Positions 1 through 15,100 of a stretch of 64,000 nt of DNA are shown piece by piece. The position numbers and the translations under genes are program-made. Position 1 is the stretch's first letter. Each line of letters begins with the position of its first letter. The DNA is taken from assembly GCF_000143415.4 (NCBI RefSeq), contig NW_003314365.1, positions 319,679 through 383,678 of the forward strand. Direction: 5' to 3'. The notes under the pieces were generated by a model. The model had not been told where the DNA came from and did no database searches. It was given only the letters and a program-made list of their open reading frames with translations. This DNA is from Selaginella moellendorffii (taxonomy: Eukaryota > Streptophyta > Lycopodiopsida > Selaginellales > Selaginellaceae).

Positions 1-3000
1 AGGCATTTCAAGGTACTCTCCCAAGTATGTGTGATGCCGGTTAACACCAGCGTTTCAGACTATTGCTGGCGGGGCGCTGCCAAGGGTACTGGAGACAATG
101 AATCCGATGGTGAATGCCCTTCGCATGGTCTGGATTATCTCTCGCCATTATTCGGACGACGCACGAATGGGGTCCTTGATGGAGAGAATTGCACACCAGG
201 TATGGCCGCCAGTTGGCATGCGCGGCGAAAACAAAACTCTTTGTGTAGATTGCTGAAAAGGTTTCATCGGAAATAGACCTGAAGACACTTTTCACGGTGC
301 CTGCTGAATCTGCGGTCTCGAAGCTTACAATCGGCAAAGCTGTGTTGGATTCATGGAGCGAAGTTTATATGCAAGTCCGTGAACGAATTGAAGTTCAGGG
401 TCGTGATCCCAGGTACGAACCATCTCTTTCTTTGGCTTTGGCTGGCGGGCTACACCGTCTTTGCAAGTGCAGGTGGGAGTTCGATAGAAAGAAGCTGTTT
501 GAGCGCACAAGCTACATGGCATCCATTTGCATTGACCTCTTACATATAGTTCAAGTTTATTACGATTTTCACAACTTCCTAGGGCCAGAGCTGAAGGCCG
601 TGACCGGTGATACTCAGGGTGTTGATGCTGTGACCCAGGTAATAGTTGAGGAATGGTTTACTTTGTTCCTACACGTGCTAACGTTGGCAACTCGTGTAAA
701 TAGAAAGTTGCTGCGATGATAGAGCCCGTGGAAAAGCTTGCATTTGACGTGTTTGACAAAGCCTTCGCATTGCAATGGTCGGCCACAGTCTCAAACTTCA
801 ATATTGAGAAAGAAAATATTGAGCATCTTACGAAAGCATTTATTGACACTTCCTTCAAGAAGCTGCGCAGTGCTGAAGGTGTGGTTCTTCCTATTTTCTT
901 TTCTTTTCTTTTCTTTTCGTTTTTTTTTTCTCTAAGTGAGCTCTTTCTGTATAGGCGCTTTGGAGTTGCTTCGGAGTTTCAAAAACATCAAGAGCGAAGG
1001 GACCATCAACAAGCAGATGATGGATAAATTCAATGACATAATTATTCAAGTATTCACGCAGCTATCTCTGTAAGATAATAAGTCTTATTGTCTAGTTTCC
1101 CACGATTGATTACTTACCCCATTCATGGTTAATGCAGTTCACCAAGGAGATTGAAAGTGCACGAGAAATTTTTGACCGGCTCTCGTCTACCCCTCCAAGA
1201 ACTCGGAACCAAGTACTTTTCTGTCGTTTGACCGTTGCTTAAACACCTAGTGGCTGACACCTTTGTGCCTACAGCCTCCGGTTGCAGGTTCGATAAACTG
1301 GGCGAGGTCTCTCTTTGGACGTTTACGCAAAACAATGCGGAAATTCGAAACAGGTGGCACGGATATCGTTCAAGCTGCATCAGGGCTGGAGGTTGGTTGT
1401 CGTGGTATATCCTTTGTCTTAGCCATGTTTTAACAGATGGAAATACATTATCGAGCGTTTGCAAAGCAAATGATGTATTTTGAGAAGCAATGGATAACGA
1501 AGTGGGCGGATTCCGTCAACCACCACGCATCGGTATACATGAAACAGGTACGCCAAAAACCGAAGGCTGAGCTTCATGCAGTGAGGCTTTTGCAGTCCAT
1601 ATTGAGCAAGGGCCCGATAGGGAATGTCTCTATCAATTTTCATCCAAATCTTGTTCAAATCATTAGAGAGGCGAAGTATCTGGACGCAATGGGTTTTCAG
1701 CTTCCCGAAGTGGCGCTGAATGTAGCACTCCAGGAAGAAAAGTTTCAAACGTGCATCGAGAGCCTTCAGAATATGTTGCAGGTACCGGATTTTAATCTGG
1801 GATTGTGCAGCATTTAAAGAAAATCTTTCCTTCCAGAGGTACCATAATGTCCTGGAGATGTTGACGCCAGTGGAGTCGAAGCTTTTGGCAATTCGTGTGG
1901 ATAAACTGCAGCATGTGCTTGATCCTGGCTACAACCAGCTAAACTGGAACTCGTTGGGCATTCCGGAATTTGTGGGGGCGTGCATGAAATCAGTCTACGA
2001 ATTTAAGTCCATAGTAACCCAGGTAAACAAGTCACCTTGACAGTCTCAGTCATGTTCCTTTGTCTTGTCGAACCTGTTTACAGGTTCAAAACAACTCGGC
2101 TAGCATCGAGAAAGCCATAGAAACCATTGCCAAAACAAAGCTTTTGAACTTACCATCTGCCACTGGGGATGTCGAAAGCATGGAATTTCAGGTTCTAGTT
2201 TGACATATGGTTGCTGCAAAAATGTTATAGCGTGCACCTTTGTGCAGGAGATGTACGATTATATTGAAGAGCAGAGACTTAAGTCCGAGGAGAACGCACT
2301 AAAACAGTGAGTGTTAGATCTGACAGAATTTACAAGTTTTTAGCGTTTACGTTACAGGTACCAAGGGATCTCTCCTCTTCTGAAAAAACTGGAAGAAGTG
2401 GTGGTAGCAACAAACACGGGATCATCACCTGCGTTGATTGACTACTATAGTTTCTGGGAGCGAAAAATCTTCAAGGCTCTCAACCAGATGGTGATCGGTG
2501 GGCTAGATGCTCTTAAAGCTCTCTATCAGAAGGTTCCTACTGTAAAGGTACATGCTCCAAGTTCTTCTGGGTAGCCGTGTGATTATTGTGATGCAGGTTT
2601 CAAGCAGTAAGAAACCGGATTTTATACGCTATTTTAAACTGAACTGCTACTTAAATATCCCGGACATAGTTGTGCAGCCAAGCTTGACTGAGCTGACCAA
2701 GCTGCTTACAAATATGGTATGCGTTTCGAAGTAACAATTGGGTGTGCGTTGTGACGTAACCCGCCTTGTATCAGGTACGGAGTATCGTTGACTCGGCAAA
2801 GCCATTTATCAGGTGGATGGATGGGACTTGTTTGGAGACACCCGAGCAGGTTCGCATCTGGAAAATGATTATAGTTTCCTTGAATCAGTTCAATGCAAAC
2901 AGAGAGTTGGCAGTGAAGATGCGGAGCCTTTTATCTTTTCATTCTACAGCGACGTCTCGCTTAATCCCAAGGTGCGTTTCGCCACTCTGTTTAGTTAGCT

Positions 3001-6000
3001 CAAGAGGCTTCTCATACATTGCAGATCATAACATCCATGCTCACGTTAAATACTTGCATCGACAAAGTCTTGACTGGAGCGCACAAGTAAATTGCCATCT
3101 TTAAGCGGCATTTCACCTTTGGTTGTTCGTCAGACATTTGGATCACTGGAGAAAGTTTCAACACCTATGGAGGCAAGATAAACTCACCATTATTGGAAAG
3201 TTTGCGTCCAAGAATCCAACTTGTGCAAAATTCGAAGAAAAGCTTGCTAAGTATTACAAGGTAATGCATTTTTACCCTTATTGTGGCTTAGATGATTTTT
3301 GCAGGTTGCAACCGACATCTTAGAGCTTCCTAAAGAGAAAGCTGTGGAGTTTCTCGTATTTAACAGCCACCAGTTGGCGGCTTCTATCAATCAAGTAGCT
3401 CTTGGATGGGTCCAAGCTATTGGGAATGAAATGTCGAACTGTGAAAAGCCCCGAGTGACTGAACTCCACGCAAAGATTGACTACCTGTTCAATACTTTAC
3501 ACCTGGTATAACACCACTTTTGCTTCCTAGTTTTTATCGAGATTGTTTCCGCAGCCTCCAGAGACCTTGGAGACTCTGAAAATGGTCCTGAATGTGGTTG
3601 CGGAAGTCCAGAGTTCAGGCATGGTCATGGAGTTAGAGTATGTGATTGCATCTTGGTTGATGTGATCAGGCAATGTCCTTGTCAAACACAGATACATGGA
3701 CCTGGAAGAAAGAAACAGAACGCGGGAACTTTTTGGACTACACAACGATCCAGAAGAAAAGTCACGTATTTTAAGTATCAGAGAGAGGTAATGTTTTGTA
3801 ATTTATAATCATTATTTATTTGCAATTTTACTCCTTACCAGATGGCTAACCTTGGAGAAAGAGTGTTCTCTGCTAAACATTTCCTTGCAAGAAATCAAAC
3901 TGAAGTTCACTGAGACCACAAAGAAACAGGTATCAGCGCACTTCTGTTTTTAAATGCATCTCTCCTGCTTTTATGATTTCAGGTTGTTGAGTTTGCCAAG
4001 GAAGTCTCAGGATTTCGTGATCAGGCAGTACAACGAGGTCCGGCAAAAGCTCCGGACCTAGATGTTGGAGTGGAACTAATGGAGACCGCGCATGTATTGT
4101 CTCAAGTTCGAAATGGTGAATTTGTCTCATCGCGGTTTTTCAGGCCGAGTTGCTGAGGCTCCAGGGAAATAGGGAACAACTTGTCCTAGCTCAAAAGCTG
4201 TTTGACTTGCCTATAACACCATACCCTCTTTTAGCCGAGGTATCATTTGCTGCTATTATGGCACACTACACACTTGTTCTTTGTGACTGAAGGTGGAGAC
4301 ACTGTTGAAAAGCCTTTCACAAATCTATACAGTCTACACCGATTTCAGAACAACCGTTGACAATTACGCTAGCACTTTATGGGTTGAACTGGATATCCAA
4401 AGGCTAGTAGCTATTACTGAAGAATTTACTGTTCGGCTGAAGAGACTGCGTACTCTCAAAAACTTTCAACCGTATGCCCTGCTAGAAGCAAAAGTCAAGG
4501 GCTTTCAGGATTCGCTTCCGCTTATTCAAGTAAGCTGCTGCACTTAAGGTGTTCTAATGTGCTTCTTTTTGGTGTACGTGTGTAGGACCTGAAAAGTGAT
4601 GCGTTACGATCACGCCATTGGGAAAAGCTGATGGAAGTAACAGGAAAATCTTTTGACATGGATCCTAAATCATTCACACTGGCAAACCTTTTCAGAATGG
4701 AGCTACATAATTTTGCTGCTGTAATCAGGTAACATTACAACTTACCTGTTCCAATTTTACATTTTATTTTTGCTCCTACAGTGACATAACGAATTCAGCA
4801 CAGAAGGAGCTCAACATTGAAATGGACCTGAAAAAAATGGCTGAAATATGGAAAGAGCAGCAATTTGAAATATTCAAATACAACAAGGACGGCATGGATC
4901 GGGGCTGGGCATTAAAATCCACAGAACCTATCGTTGTACTGCTCGAAGATATGATGCTTAACCTTCAGAGCATGGTGAGCTCGCGCTTTGTGCGTGCATT
5001 CTTGAACGAAGTAAATAACTGGGAGAGAAAGTTGAGCCTCATTGGAGAGGTCATCGACATCTTAATGCAGGTATTCTTCCCACTTTTTCCACTTACTCAT
5101 GTAACCATCGATTTATGATCTGTGTAGGTGCAAAGGAAGTGGATGTACTTGGAAAGCATATTTATCTCAGATGATATTCGACATCAGCTGCCCGATGAGG
5201 CCAAGCGTTTTGATAATATCGACAAGACCTGGAAGAAGATAATGAATGAAACTGTTAAAAATCCAAATATAGTGGATGCCTGCACGGCACCAGATCGGCT
5301 TGCGACGCTCAATGTTCTTTACACGCAGCTGGAAACTTGTCAAAAGAGTCTGACAGAGTAAGAGCTTTTCTGTTCTGCTTTCTTTTTTCAGTACTGTTTT
5401 GACCTGCCGGAAAATGCAGGTACTTGGACACAAAGAGAAATGCGTTTCCACGTTTTTTCTTTGTTTCTGATGATGAGCTTCTCTCAGTTTTGGGCAGCTC
5501 TGATCCAACTGCTATTCAGGAACACATGCTCAAACTTTTTGACAATTGTGCAGCTTTAGACTTTGGAGAGCGGTCAAAAACTGTTGTCGGGATGAAATCA
5601 TCTGAAGGTGAAACATATGCCTTACGGGCTCCTATATCAACAGATGGGCCTGTCGAAGTTTGGATGAAAAAGGTGGAAGCTGAAATGAGGCGTTCGCTAT
5701 ATCAAATATCTAAGGAAGGTGTGTATCACTATGCCAAGGCAAGGCGTACCAAGTGGATTACAGACAATCTCGGTATGGTTACCCTTGTTGGGAGTCAAAT
5801 ATGGTGGACATGGGAGGTTGAAGATGCTTTCAACAGTGTGCGGTCTGGTAACAAAAATTCCATGAAAGTCTTTAGCTTCAAGTTGACAGATCAGCTTAAC
5901 GAGCTAGTTGGAATGGTTCGCTCCGATTTGAGTAATCTACAGCGAAAGAAGGTTCAATGGTTTAAAAGTCTTTTCCTCGAGTGACATGAAGCTTTACGCA

Positions 6001-6190
6001 GGTGAATGCGTTGATCATTATTGAGGTGCATGCAAGAGATATAATAGATACGTTTGTCCGAGACAGTATTCTGGACCACAGAGAGTTTGCCTGGGAGAGC
6101 CAGCTGCGTTTTTACTGGGACCGGGAGGTTGACGATATAGTCATAAGGTTGGATGGCTGTAGTAACTTGTGTTTCACCATACGTTTCTGA
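1..6190 (+). other. Dynein tail and linker region of the DNAH10-type gene
   Basis: Exons in this part encode the N-terminal tail, which binds intermediate chains and the partner heavy chain, followed by the linker that swings over the AAA ring. Family-typical stretches include [15 protein letters not shown] (from 473), KFASKNPTC (about 3200), [13 protein letters not shown] (from 5128), [14 protein letters not shown] (from about 5421) and the linker-to-AAA1 stretch [11 protein letters not shown] (about 6095). The 24 tail introns I checked (up to about 4140) are 42-88 bases long and phase-compatible. At 4096-4141 the best-phased donor is GTTCGA, which is weak. Confidence 0.85.
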
Positions 6191-9100
6191 TTGCAGGCAA
6201 TGTACTGGACAGTTTCTTTTTGGCTACGAATACATGGGTCTAAACGGAAGGCTCGTCATTACTGCTTTAACCGATCGATGCTATATGACTCTAACAACTG
6301 CTCTTACTTACCGTCTTGGAGGCGCTCCCGCTGGCCCAGCAGGAACAGGCAAGACCGAGACGACAAAAGATCTCGCAAAATCTATGGCGTTACTTTGTGT
6401 CGTTTTTAATTGTGGTGATGGTCTGGACTACAAGGTTAGTCCAAAGAAGCTCTTGCTTTGGAAAAGCTTACGGTTCTCCTTTTTCACTGTGCAGGCCATG
6501 GGGTCGATTTTCTCTGGTCTCGTGCAATGCGGAGCTTGGGGTTGCTTTGACGAGTTCAATCGCATCGAAGCCGAAGTTTTGTCTGTCGTTTCTTCCCAGA
6601 TTAAGCAAATTCAAGTTTTGTAAACTTCTGTCAAAGACTTCATGCTGATCGATTTTTCCTGCAGGAAGCCTTGAAAAACAACCTCAAAAAGTTTCAATTT
6701 GAGGGGAAGGAGATAGCTCTTGATTCGAGGACAGGAATTTTTATTACAATGAATCCAGGTTATGCCGGCAGAACGGAGCTGCCTGACAACTTGAAGGCTC
6801 TGTTTCGTCCAGTGACAATGATCGTGCCTGACTTGCAGCAAATCTGCGAGATCATGCTTTTCTCTGAAGGGTACGGTTTTCCTGTTATGAAAGGAGCTCT
6901 CTAACTCCCTTTGCTGCAGTTTTGACACAGCAAAAGTTCTAGCAAAGAAGATGACTGTACTTTACAAGCTTGCAAGGGAGCAACTGTCCAAGCAATACCA
7001 CTATGACTTTGGCCTTCGTGCCCTGAAGTCAGTGCTAGTAATGGCAGGGGCATTGAAACGTGGTGCTCCTGACATGAGTGAACAGCTGGTGCTTATGCGA
7101 GCACTTCGTGACATGAACCTGCCGAAGTTCATATTCGAGGACGTACCGTTATTCCTTGGTCTTATTAACGACTTGTTCCCTGGCCTGGATTGTCCTCGTG
7201 TGCGCTATCCGTCATTCAATGACATTGTTGAACACGACTTGGAGGTACATAAGCTTGCTAGCAGTGAAAGGCAGCTCTTAGCTGATGGCATCTTGGATTA
7301 CAGGAAAATGGCTACCTGGTCATGACCGGTCCGAGTGAACAGGTTGATAAAGTTATTCAGCTATACGAAACTATGCTCACTAGACATACCACCATGGTTG
7401 TCGGACCAACCGGAGGTGGTAAGAGCGTGATCATACAAACGCTTGCACGAGCTCAGACTAAACTCAATTGTCCAACCAAGTTGAGCATTATAAACCCAAA
7501 GGCTCAGCCTACGACTGAGCTCTACGGTTTGATGGGTAAGGACATGGTATTTCTTTTATTTGCTTGATAAGAAACTGTATGCAGATCCTGAGACTCGAGA
7601 CTGGACGGATGGTCTACTTTCAAATATATTTCGAGAAATGAACAAGCCTCTTGCTCCAGATAGAAACGATAGGTTCTACCTCGTATTCGATGGAGACGTG
7701 GACGCTCTGTGGGTAGAGGATATGAACAGTGTGATGGATGACAACAAGCTGCTCACTCTTCCGAATGGAGAGCGAATCCGTTTGCAGAATCATTGTAAGC
7801 TGCTTTTTGAGGTACGAGGACTTCGATTTTCCCCTTACTTGATTACTTTATATTCCTTGCTCCCGTAGGTGTCGGATTTGCAGTACGCTTCACCAGCTAC
7901 CGTAAGTAGGTGTGGGATGGTCTTTGTCGACTCTAAGAATTTGGGATTCAAACCGTATATTTGGAAATGGGTCAACAAACGAGCCAAGTAGGGATTTTGC
8001 ATTTGTTTGGCTGGATTTACATTTCTAGATGTTACAGTAAGGAGGAAGCTGGATTATTGAACGAACTATTCGAGAAGTACGCACAAAAATGCATAGAATA
8101 CGTGCTGGAAGGCGTAACAGAGGAGGAAATCACTTCTCCTTTGGTATTGACAATTCCGCTTACCAACCTGAATATGGCTGCTCAACTGTGCACTCTTTTA
8201 GAAGCTATCCTGACAGAAGATCAGCCTATCACTGCTCCACAGGTTTTAAAGATGCAAGGAATCTGGACCTTAGTGTTTACGCCTCTCGCATTTTGCAGGT
8301 GCTTGAGGCTGTGTTTATTTTTTCTTTGGTATGGTCAATAGGGGCCGGAGTGGTGCAGTCCACGGCAGTCCGTGACCGAGAGCGTTTCGACAAGTTTATC
8401 AAGTCTTTGGCTCTAATTGGAACAAGTACTGCGGATCCCCTCCCACCCACACAATTGCCGGCAGAATCCCTCTACGATTTCTGCTTCAGTGTCAAGGATC
8501 TTCAGTGGCGATCATGGAAGTTGATGGTCCCGGAATATGAGGTAGATTACTTTTTCAGTATGCTTGTTTTCACCTAATGCATACTTCCTTTGCAGCCTCC
8601 ACCTGATCGCGTGTTCAGCAAAATCTTGGTTCCAACCATAGATACCGTGAGATCAACGTGGCTTTTGGACACGTTCATGGAGGTAAGCTTGCTACTCTTT
8701 TACACGACTTTGTGGCCGAAGAAGTTTCACTCCGTGCAGATTGGCAAAGCTGTTCTCTTCGTTGGAGAAAGTGGAACCGCTAAAACCGTTATCATACAAA
8801 AGTACTTGGGCGCTATGCCGACAGCTAGCACGCTGATATTGAGCTCGAATTTTAGCAGTCGCACCACATCCATGGACGTGCAGATTACAGTTGAAGACGT
8901 GCTAGAGAAACGAACCAAGGTGCTTGCTCTCTACCTGTCCATTAATGTTCATTCAGCGATGCCTGGGTCTCCCCGCAGGACATTTACGGGCCTCCGGTTG
9001 GAAGGAAAATGATACTGTTTATTGATGACATGAACATGCCTAGAGTTGACACGTATGGCACTCAGCAGCCGATTGCAATGCTGAAGCTGCTGATTGAGCG

Positions 9101-12100
9101 TGGAGGTATATACGACCGAGGGTAAGTGTCTTGTCTCTTTTGTGAGCCCAGGAGGAGTGATGCTTCTTGCCTTGGCAGGAAGGAACTCAACTGGAAATTT
9201 ATCAAAGACGTGCAGTATGTTGGCGCAATGGGTCGTCCTGGAGGTGCAAGGAACAACGTCGACCCGCGATTTATCTCCCTCTTTGCCGTCCTGGAAATAC
9301 AGTTTCCATCCAACCAATCCTTGTCGCATATCTATAACGCGATTTTGGAGGCTCATGCCAAGAATCTTGCGTCCGACATTAAGGTTAACGTCAATTTTTG
9401 CTTCTTCTATACCTCAACATTGTGTGGTATCTGCAGGAAAGTACTCGAGTCATAACGGACGTCACCTTGGAACTCTACAACTACATACTTGATCGGCTTC
9501 CTCCAACACCATCGCGCTTCCACTACATCTTTAATCTACGAGATTTAAGCAGGATATACGAGGGACTCTGCCTGTCTACCCCGGACACAACGAAGAATGC
9601 CGCACAGATGGTGCGGCTATGGAGGAACGAGGCACTGAGAATATTCTACGATCGTCTCATCTCTGACAAAGACAAAGAGATTGTGGAGGTACGATATGCT
9701 GTCGTACTTTTCATGCTCATTGGCCAGCTCTCATTGCATAAACAGAGTAAGCTCACGGAATTACTCAAACTCAAGCTGCCAAATTCAGCAGACTATGCTG
9801 CGGGCAATCCTATCCTGTATGGTGACTACAAGAATGCTCTCAAGGAAAGTGAAGTGCGGCTGTACGTAGACGTTGGAAACTACGACGTAGTGAAGCCAAT
9901 ATTTGAAGAAATCCTGGACGAATACAGCTTGACGAACAAGAGAATGAACCTTGTCATGTTCAAGGACGCGCTGGAGCAGCTGACGCATATTCATCGGATC
10001 ATGCGCCTTGATCAGGTATGCGTAACAAGATTTTAGCCGCCTTGCCAATATTTTTGCTCCAGGGGAATGCGCTCCTCGTCGGCGTTGGCGGCAGTGGCAA
10101 GAAGAGCCTGTCTAAGCTGTCCGCCTTTACGGCTGGATGCAGCATTTTTGAGATAACTCTCACCAGGGGATACAACGAGGAAACATTTAGGGAGGACTTG
10201 AAGAAGCTGTATAACATGTTAGGCGTTGAGAACCGTTCTGTAGTCTTCCTTTTCACGGATGCTCACGTTGTGGACGAGGGTTTTCTTGAGCTTGTAAACA
10301 ACATGCTAACTTCTGGAATGGTACCCGCACTCTTTGCGGAAGACGAGAAGGATGGAATGATCGGCCAGGTAAGTTCGATGCTGTACCCCGGTCATACTGT
10401 CCTCACCTTTTCCAATGCAGATTCGAGATGCTGTCACCGCTGCTGGAATCGTCGACACCAAAGAAAACTGCTGGGCCTATTTCATTCGTCGTTGTCGCAG
10501 TAACTTGCATGTCACTCTGGCAATGTCTCCAGTTGGTGAACTTTTGAGAACCCGCTGCCGGAACTTTCCTGGCATGGTATACCGTCTTTTTATTTTTTTT
10601 TCTCTTTGCCAACACATTTGTTTTATATTTTCTCAGGTGAACAATTGTGTCATAAACTGGCTAACACCATGGCCTGAAGAAGCACTTCACTCTGTGGCTA
10701 CGGTCTTTCTATCGGAGTTAGACCTCCCGGAAAACCTGCGCCCCCATATCCTAGAGCATATGGTCATGGTTCACCAATCTGTGTGCAAGGTGAGTGCAGA
10801 TTTTGAGCAGAAAATGCGTCGCTACAACTATGTCACGCCCAAAAACTTTCTCGACTTTATTGAAAACTATCGGACGTCACTCGTCAAGACCAGGGTTAAT
10901 AACAGTGATATGGCTGCAAGACTGAATGGTGGTCTCCAAAAACTGATTCAGGCGAAGGTTGAGGTTTCAGAAATGCAGGTACACTACCTCTAGCTATTAC
11001 AAACTTTTTCCTATAATCTGCTATTTCCTAGATTACTCTTGCGGACGCGAAAATTGTTGTTGATGCCAAGACAAAGGAATGTAACGAGCTTCTCGAAGTT
11101 ATCAGGTAAACTTGCCTTATGCACTGGATGCTTGCCTTATGCACTGAAGGCTAACATATTTAACCTACAGCAAGAATACCGCTGAAGTTCAGACAAAACA
11201 AGGCATTGCAAATGATAAAGCCGTGGATTTATCCAAGCAAAGTGAGGTTATAACAAGAGAGAAAGCAGAGGCAGAGGTAGCTCTTGCGGAAGCACTACCA
11301 GCATTGGAAGCAGCTGCTGAAGCTCTTAACAGTCTTAAAAAGGAAGAGATTACCGAGATTAGATCTTTTGCCAAGCCTCACATCTTAGTGCAAAAGGTAA
11401 CAGTTTGTCTAGTGTGATGTGAGATTACTAGGGCCAAAATACAGGTGTGCGAGTGCGTGGTTATCTTGAGGGGCATCAAAGACGTGTCTTGGAAAGGTGC
11501 CAAGGCAATGATGGCTGACAACAGGTTTTTGGCCACGTTAATGGAGTTTGACAAGGATTCCATTACCGAGAAGCAGGTTGCTCTGTCGCTCCCCGTCTCC
11601 TAACGAGCATGCACAGCTAAGAGGTGTTTTTCAGATGCGAGCTCTCAAGGAGTACTTTAAGGATCCAAAACTGAATTTGGACGAACTAAGTACCATCTCC
11701 ACAGCCGGAGCTGGGCTTCTCCGCTGGGTGGTTGCCATGGTAAACTACTACGGAGTAGCAAAAGTTGTGCAGCCCAAGAGGCTGGCGGTTGCCAATGCCG
11801 AAAAGAATCTAAAGAATGCACAGAAGGAGCTTGAGAAAATACAGGAGGAGGTTTGTTTTTAAAAAGGCACTCTTTGTGTCTTAAGCACCCCTTTACTCCA
11901 GCGCAGGTGAGGCAGCTTTCTGAGCAGCTGGGAGCTCTTCAGAAGCAATTTGAGGACAACACAGCAGAGCAGCAAGCACTTAAGGAGAAAGCAGACCTCA
12001 TGGAGAAGCGTTTGAGCGCTGCTGAACGTCTTATCGTTGGCTTGGGCTCGGAGCACGAGAGATGGTCTCGAGAACTGGGCGACCTTGCTGTTGCTCGAGT

Positions 12101-15100
12101 CAAGCTGATTGGAGACTGCCTCGTCACCTCCAGCTTCCTGAGGTTGGCTAAACTATGACTATGCTACTACGGTTATGTTGACTTACTACTATCGTTTTCT
12201 CCCAGCTACTGCGGGGCATTTACAATGGACTACAGGACGGAGCTCATTCAAAATATCTGGCTCGCAGACATCCAATCCAAAGAGTTGCCCTGCACAGACC
12301 CTTTCTTCCTAGAGAACATTTTAACGAGTGAAGTTGAGATTAGCAAGTGGAACAGCGAGGGATTGCCATCGAATGAGCTCTCCATTCAGAACGGCATACT
12401 CACAACAAGGGCGTCCCGCTTTCCTCTTTGCATTGACCCGCAAATGCAGGTATAGTTCTGTGATAACTCCAACCCAACTCTTCTTTTGCTGAGCAGGCCA
12501 TATCCTGGATAAAAAAGAAGGAGGGCAAGCAGCTTGAGGGCCGGGTGAAAACCTTCAATGACTCTGACTTCGTGAAGCAGCTTGAGATGGCAATCCAGTA
12601 TGGGTTTCCATTTATGTTTGAAAATGTGGACGAGTATATAGACCCTGTCATAGATCCGGTTCTAGAAAGAACATTCACATCTGCTGGTGGTGCAAGGAAA
12701 AGTGTCAAGCTCGGGGATAAAGACGTCGAATGGGTGAGCATACAATCTTTCAGGACTGTATTTGTTTTTGACTGTTCAGCGGCAAACAGGACGACAACTT
12801 TAGGCTGTATTTAATAAGCAAGCTTCCGAATCCTCACTATGGCCCAGAAATATCCGGAAAGACTATGATCATCAACTATGGCGTCACTGAACAAGGGCTG
12901 CAGTCGCAGCTGCTAAATGCCACGGTAAGCTGGCCAGCTTTCTGAGTTTGACGCTCTTTTTTGCTTTTCAACAGGTAAGACATGAAAGGCCCGACCTTGA
13001 GGAACAAAGAGAAGAGCTTGTGAGGGACACTAGCGAGAACAAGGCGCTGTTGAAACAGCTCGAAGACACCCTTCTGCGGGTATGCCTGGTGTTCGTTCCT
13101 ACGTAAACCTGCAATGACTACGTTTCCACTCCGGTCTGTCAGGAACTAAGCAATGCCACGGGTAACATTCTGGATAACGAGGAACTGCTGACAACTTTGG
13201 AAAACACGAAGCTTAAAGCATCTGAGATTTCTCACAAGCTGAAGCTCGCCCGGGATACGTCCGTAGAGATCGATCAAGTAAGTTGTTGTGTCCATGAACC
13301 GTGTGAGTTTTTCTGGTTCGTGTGCAGCTGCGCCTGAGGTACTCCCCGGCTGCCAAGAGGGGTGCCATCCTCTTTTTTGTCATGTCCGGCCTCTCCGCTA
13401 TCAACAACATGTACGAGTACTCGCTGGCATCCTTTCTGCAAGTGTTTGAGATATCACTGGCCACGAGCAAGCGGGAACCCACACTAGACTCGCGGCTACG
13501 CAGCATCATCGACGCTGTCACATACGACGTGTACAATTATACGTGCACGGGGCTGTTTGAGAAGCACAAGTTGATGCTCTCCTTCCAGCTAACAACCAGG
13601 ATCATCGACGGGGAGACAGGAATGGATCATGCTCAGCTGCAGTTCTTCCTCAAGGGCAACCTGTCTCTGGAGAAATCGCCCCTGCCAAAGCCACACGACT
13701 GGTTTCCGGACACGGGGTGGCAAGATGTCGTGGAGATGATGGAACTGGGCCCGCAGTTCAAAGCTCTAGTAGACCACTTCTCGGAGAATGGACCGGAATG
13801 GAAGTCATGGTACGAGGAAGATCAGCCAGAGATGGCATCCATGCCAGGACAATTCAACGACAAGCTCAATTTTTTCGAGCAGCTCTGCGTCTTACGCTGC
13901 TTCCGCATCGACAGGATCACGGTCGCTGTCACGGTAAAATTGAATGCTAATTGTTTGCTGATCAATGTGTTTGATCACTTGTAAAACTGCAGCGGTACGT
14001 GATAGACCGGATGGGAGAGAAGTATGTCATGCCTCCGGTGCTCGACTACAAGAGCATACACCGCCAAAGCTCGGCATTGACGCCCATCGTCTTCATTCTT
14101 AGCCCTGGTGCTGACCCAGCTTTCGACGTTTTCAACCTGGGAGAGGAGATGGGGTTCAAGCCCGGTGCAAAGCTCAAGTATATGGCTCTGGGACAGGGAA
14201 TGGGACCAAAGGCTGCAGAGACACTCGAGTCGGGCTCCGGCCGTGGCCTGTGGGTCATGCTTCAAAATTGTCATCTGCTCCCGTCCTGGCTAAAGACGCT
14301 GGAAAAGATCCTTGAGAAGATAACCAAACCTCATCCCGAATTCAGGCTTTGGCTCACCACGGAGCCGACGTCAACTTTCCCTCTTGGCATCCTGCAGCGC
14401 AGCTTAAAAGTTGTCACGGAGCCCCCCAACGGGCTCAAGCTCAACTTGAGATCATCGTACGCCAAAATCACCGAAGAGATGCTTGCCGACTGCCCACACT
14501 TTGCTTTCCGTCCGCAGGTGGGTCTCTGCTCTCGGAGGCACTCACGCCACCTTGACTTCTGTATATGTGCAGGTGTTTGTGGTTGCCTTTTTCCATGCAG
14601 TGGTGCAAGAGCGGCGAAAGTACGGAAGGCTTGGATGGAATGTCCCTTACGACTTTAACGAGACCGACCTTCGCATCAGGTGAGCTCTTGCGCTAGCTCC
14701 GCGTGCTTAACCCCTCGCCTTCCCTCCTGCACAGCCTGTTGCTCATCTCCACGTACCTGCGGAAGGCTTTTGATAACAGGGATGACACCATACCATGGGG
14801 CACACTGCGCTACCTCATTGGTGAGGCCATGTATGGAGGGCGTGTCTCGGACTCGTTCGACCGGAGGATCTTGAAAACTTACCTGGATGAATACCTGGGG
14901 GACTTTTTGTTTGACAAGTTCCATCCCTTTTTTTTCTACACCAAAGACGATGGCTCTGGCTATATGCTTCCTCCTGCAGGGCCCAGAGAGAACTACACCA
15001 ATTACATTGACTCCCTACCAATAGTCCAGACGCCCGAGGTGTTTGGTCTCCACTCCAATGCCGATATTAGCTACTACACCAATACGACCAAGAACCTGTG

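Noticed and set aside
5167-5508. 113-codon minus-strand ORF within the dynein
   Set aside because: Antisense shadow of strongly conserved dynein linker exons.
6603-6664. Apparent frame break in dynein AAA1 after CFDEFNR
   Set aside because: It is an intron: the product continues with [14 protein letters not shown] after splicing.
7243-7302. Premature stop in the dynein near AAA2
   Set aside because: The stop vanishes when the GT-AG intron is removed; the joined reading restores the family sequence.
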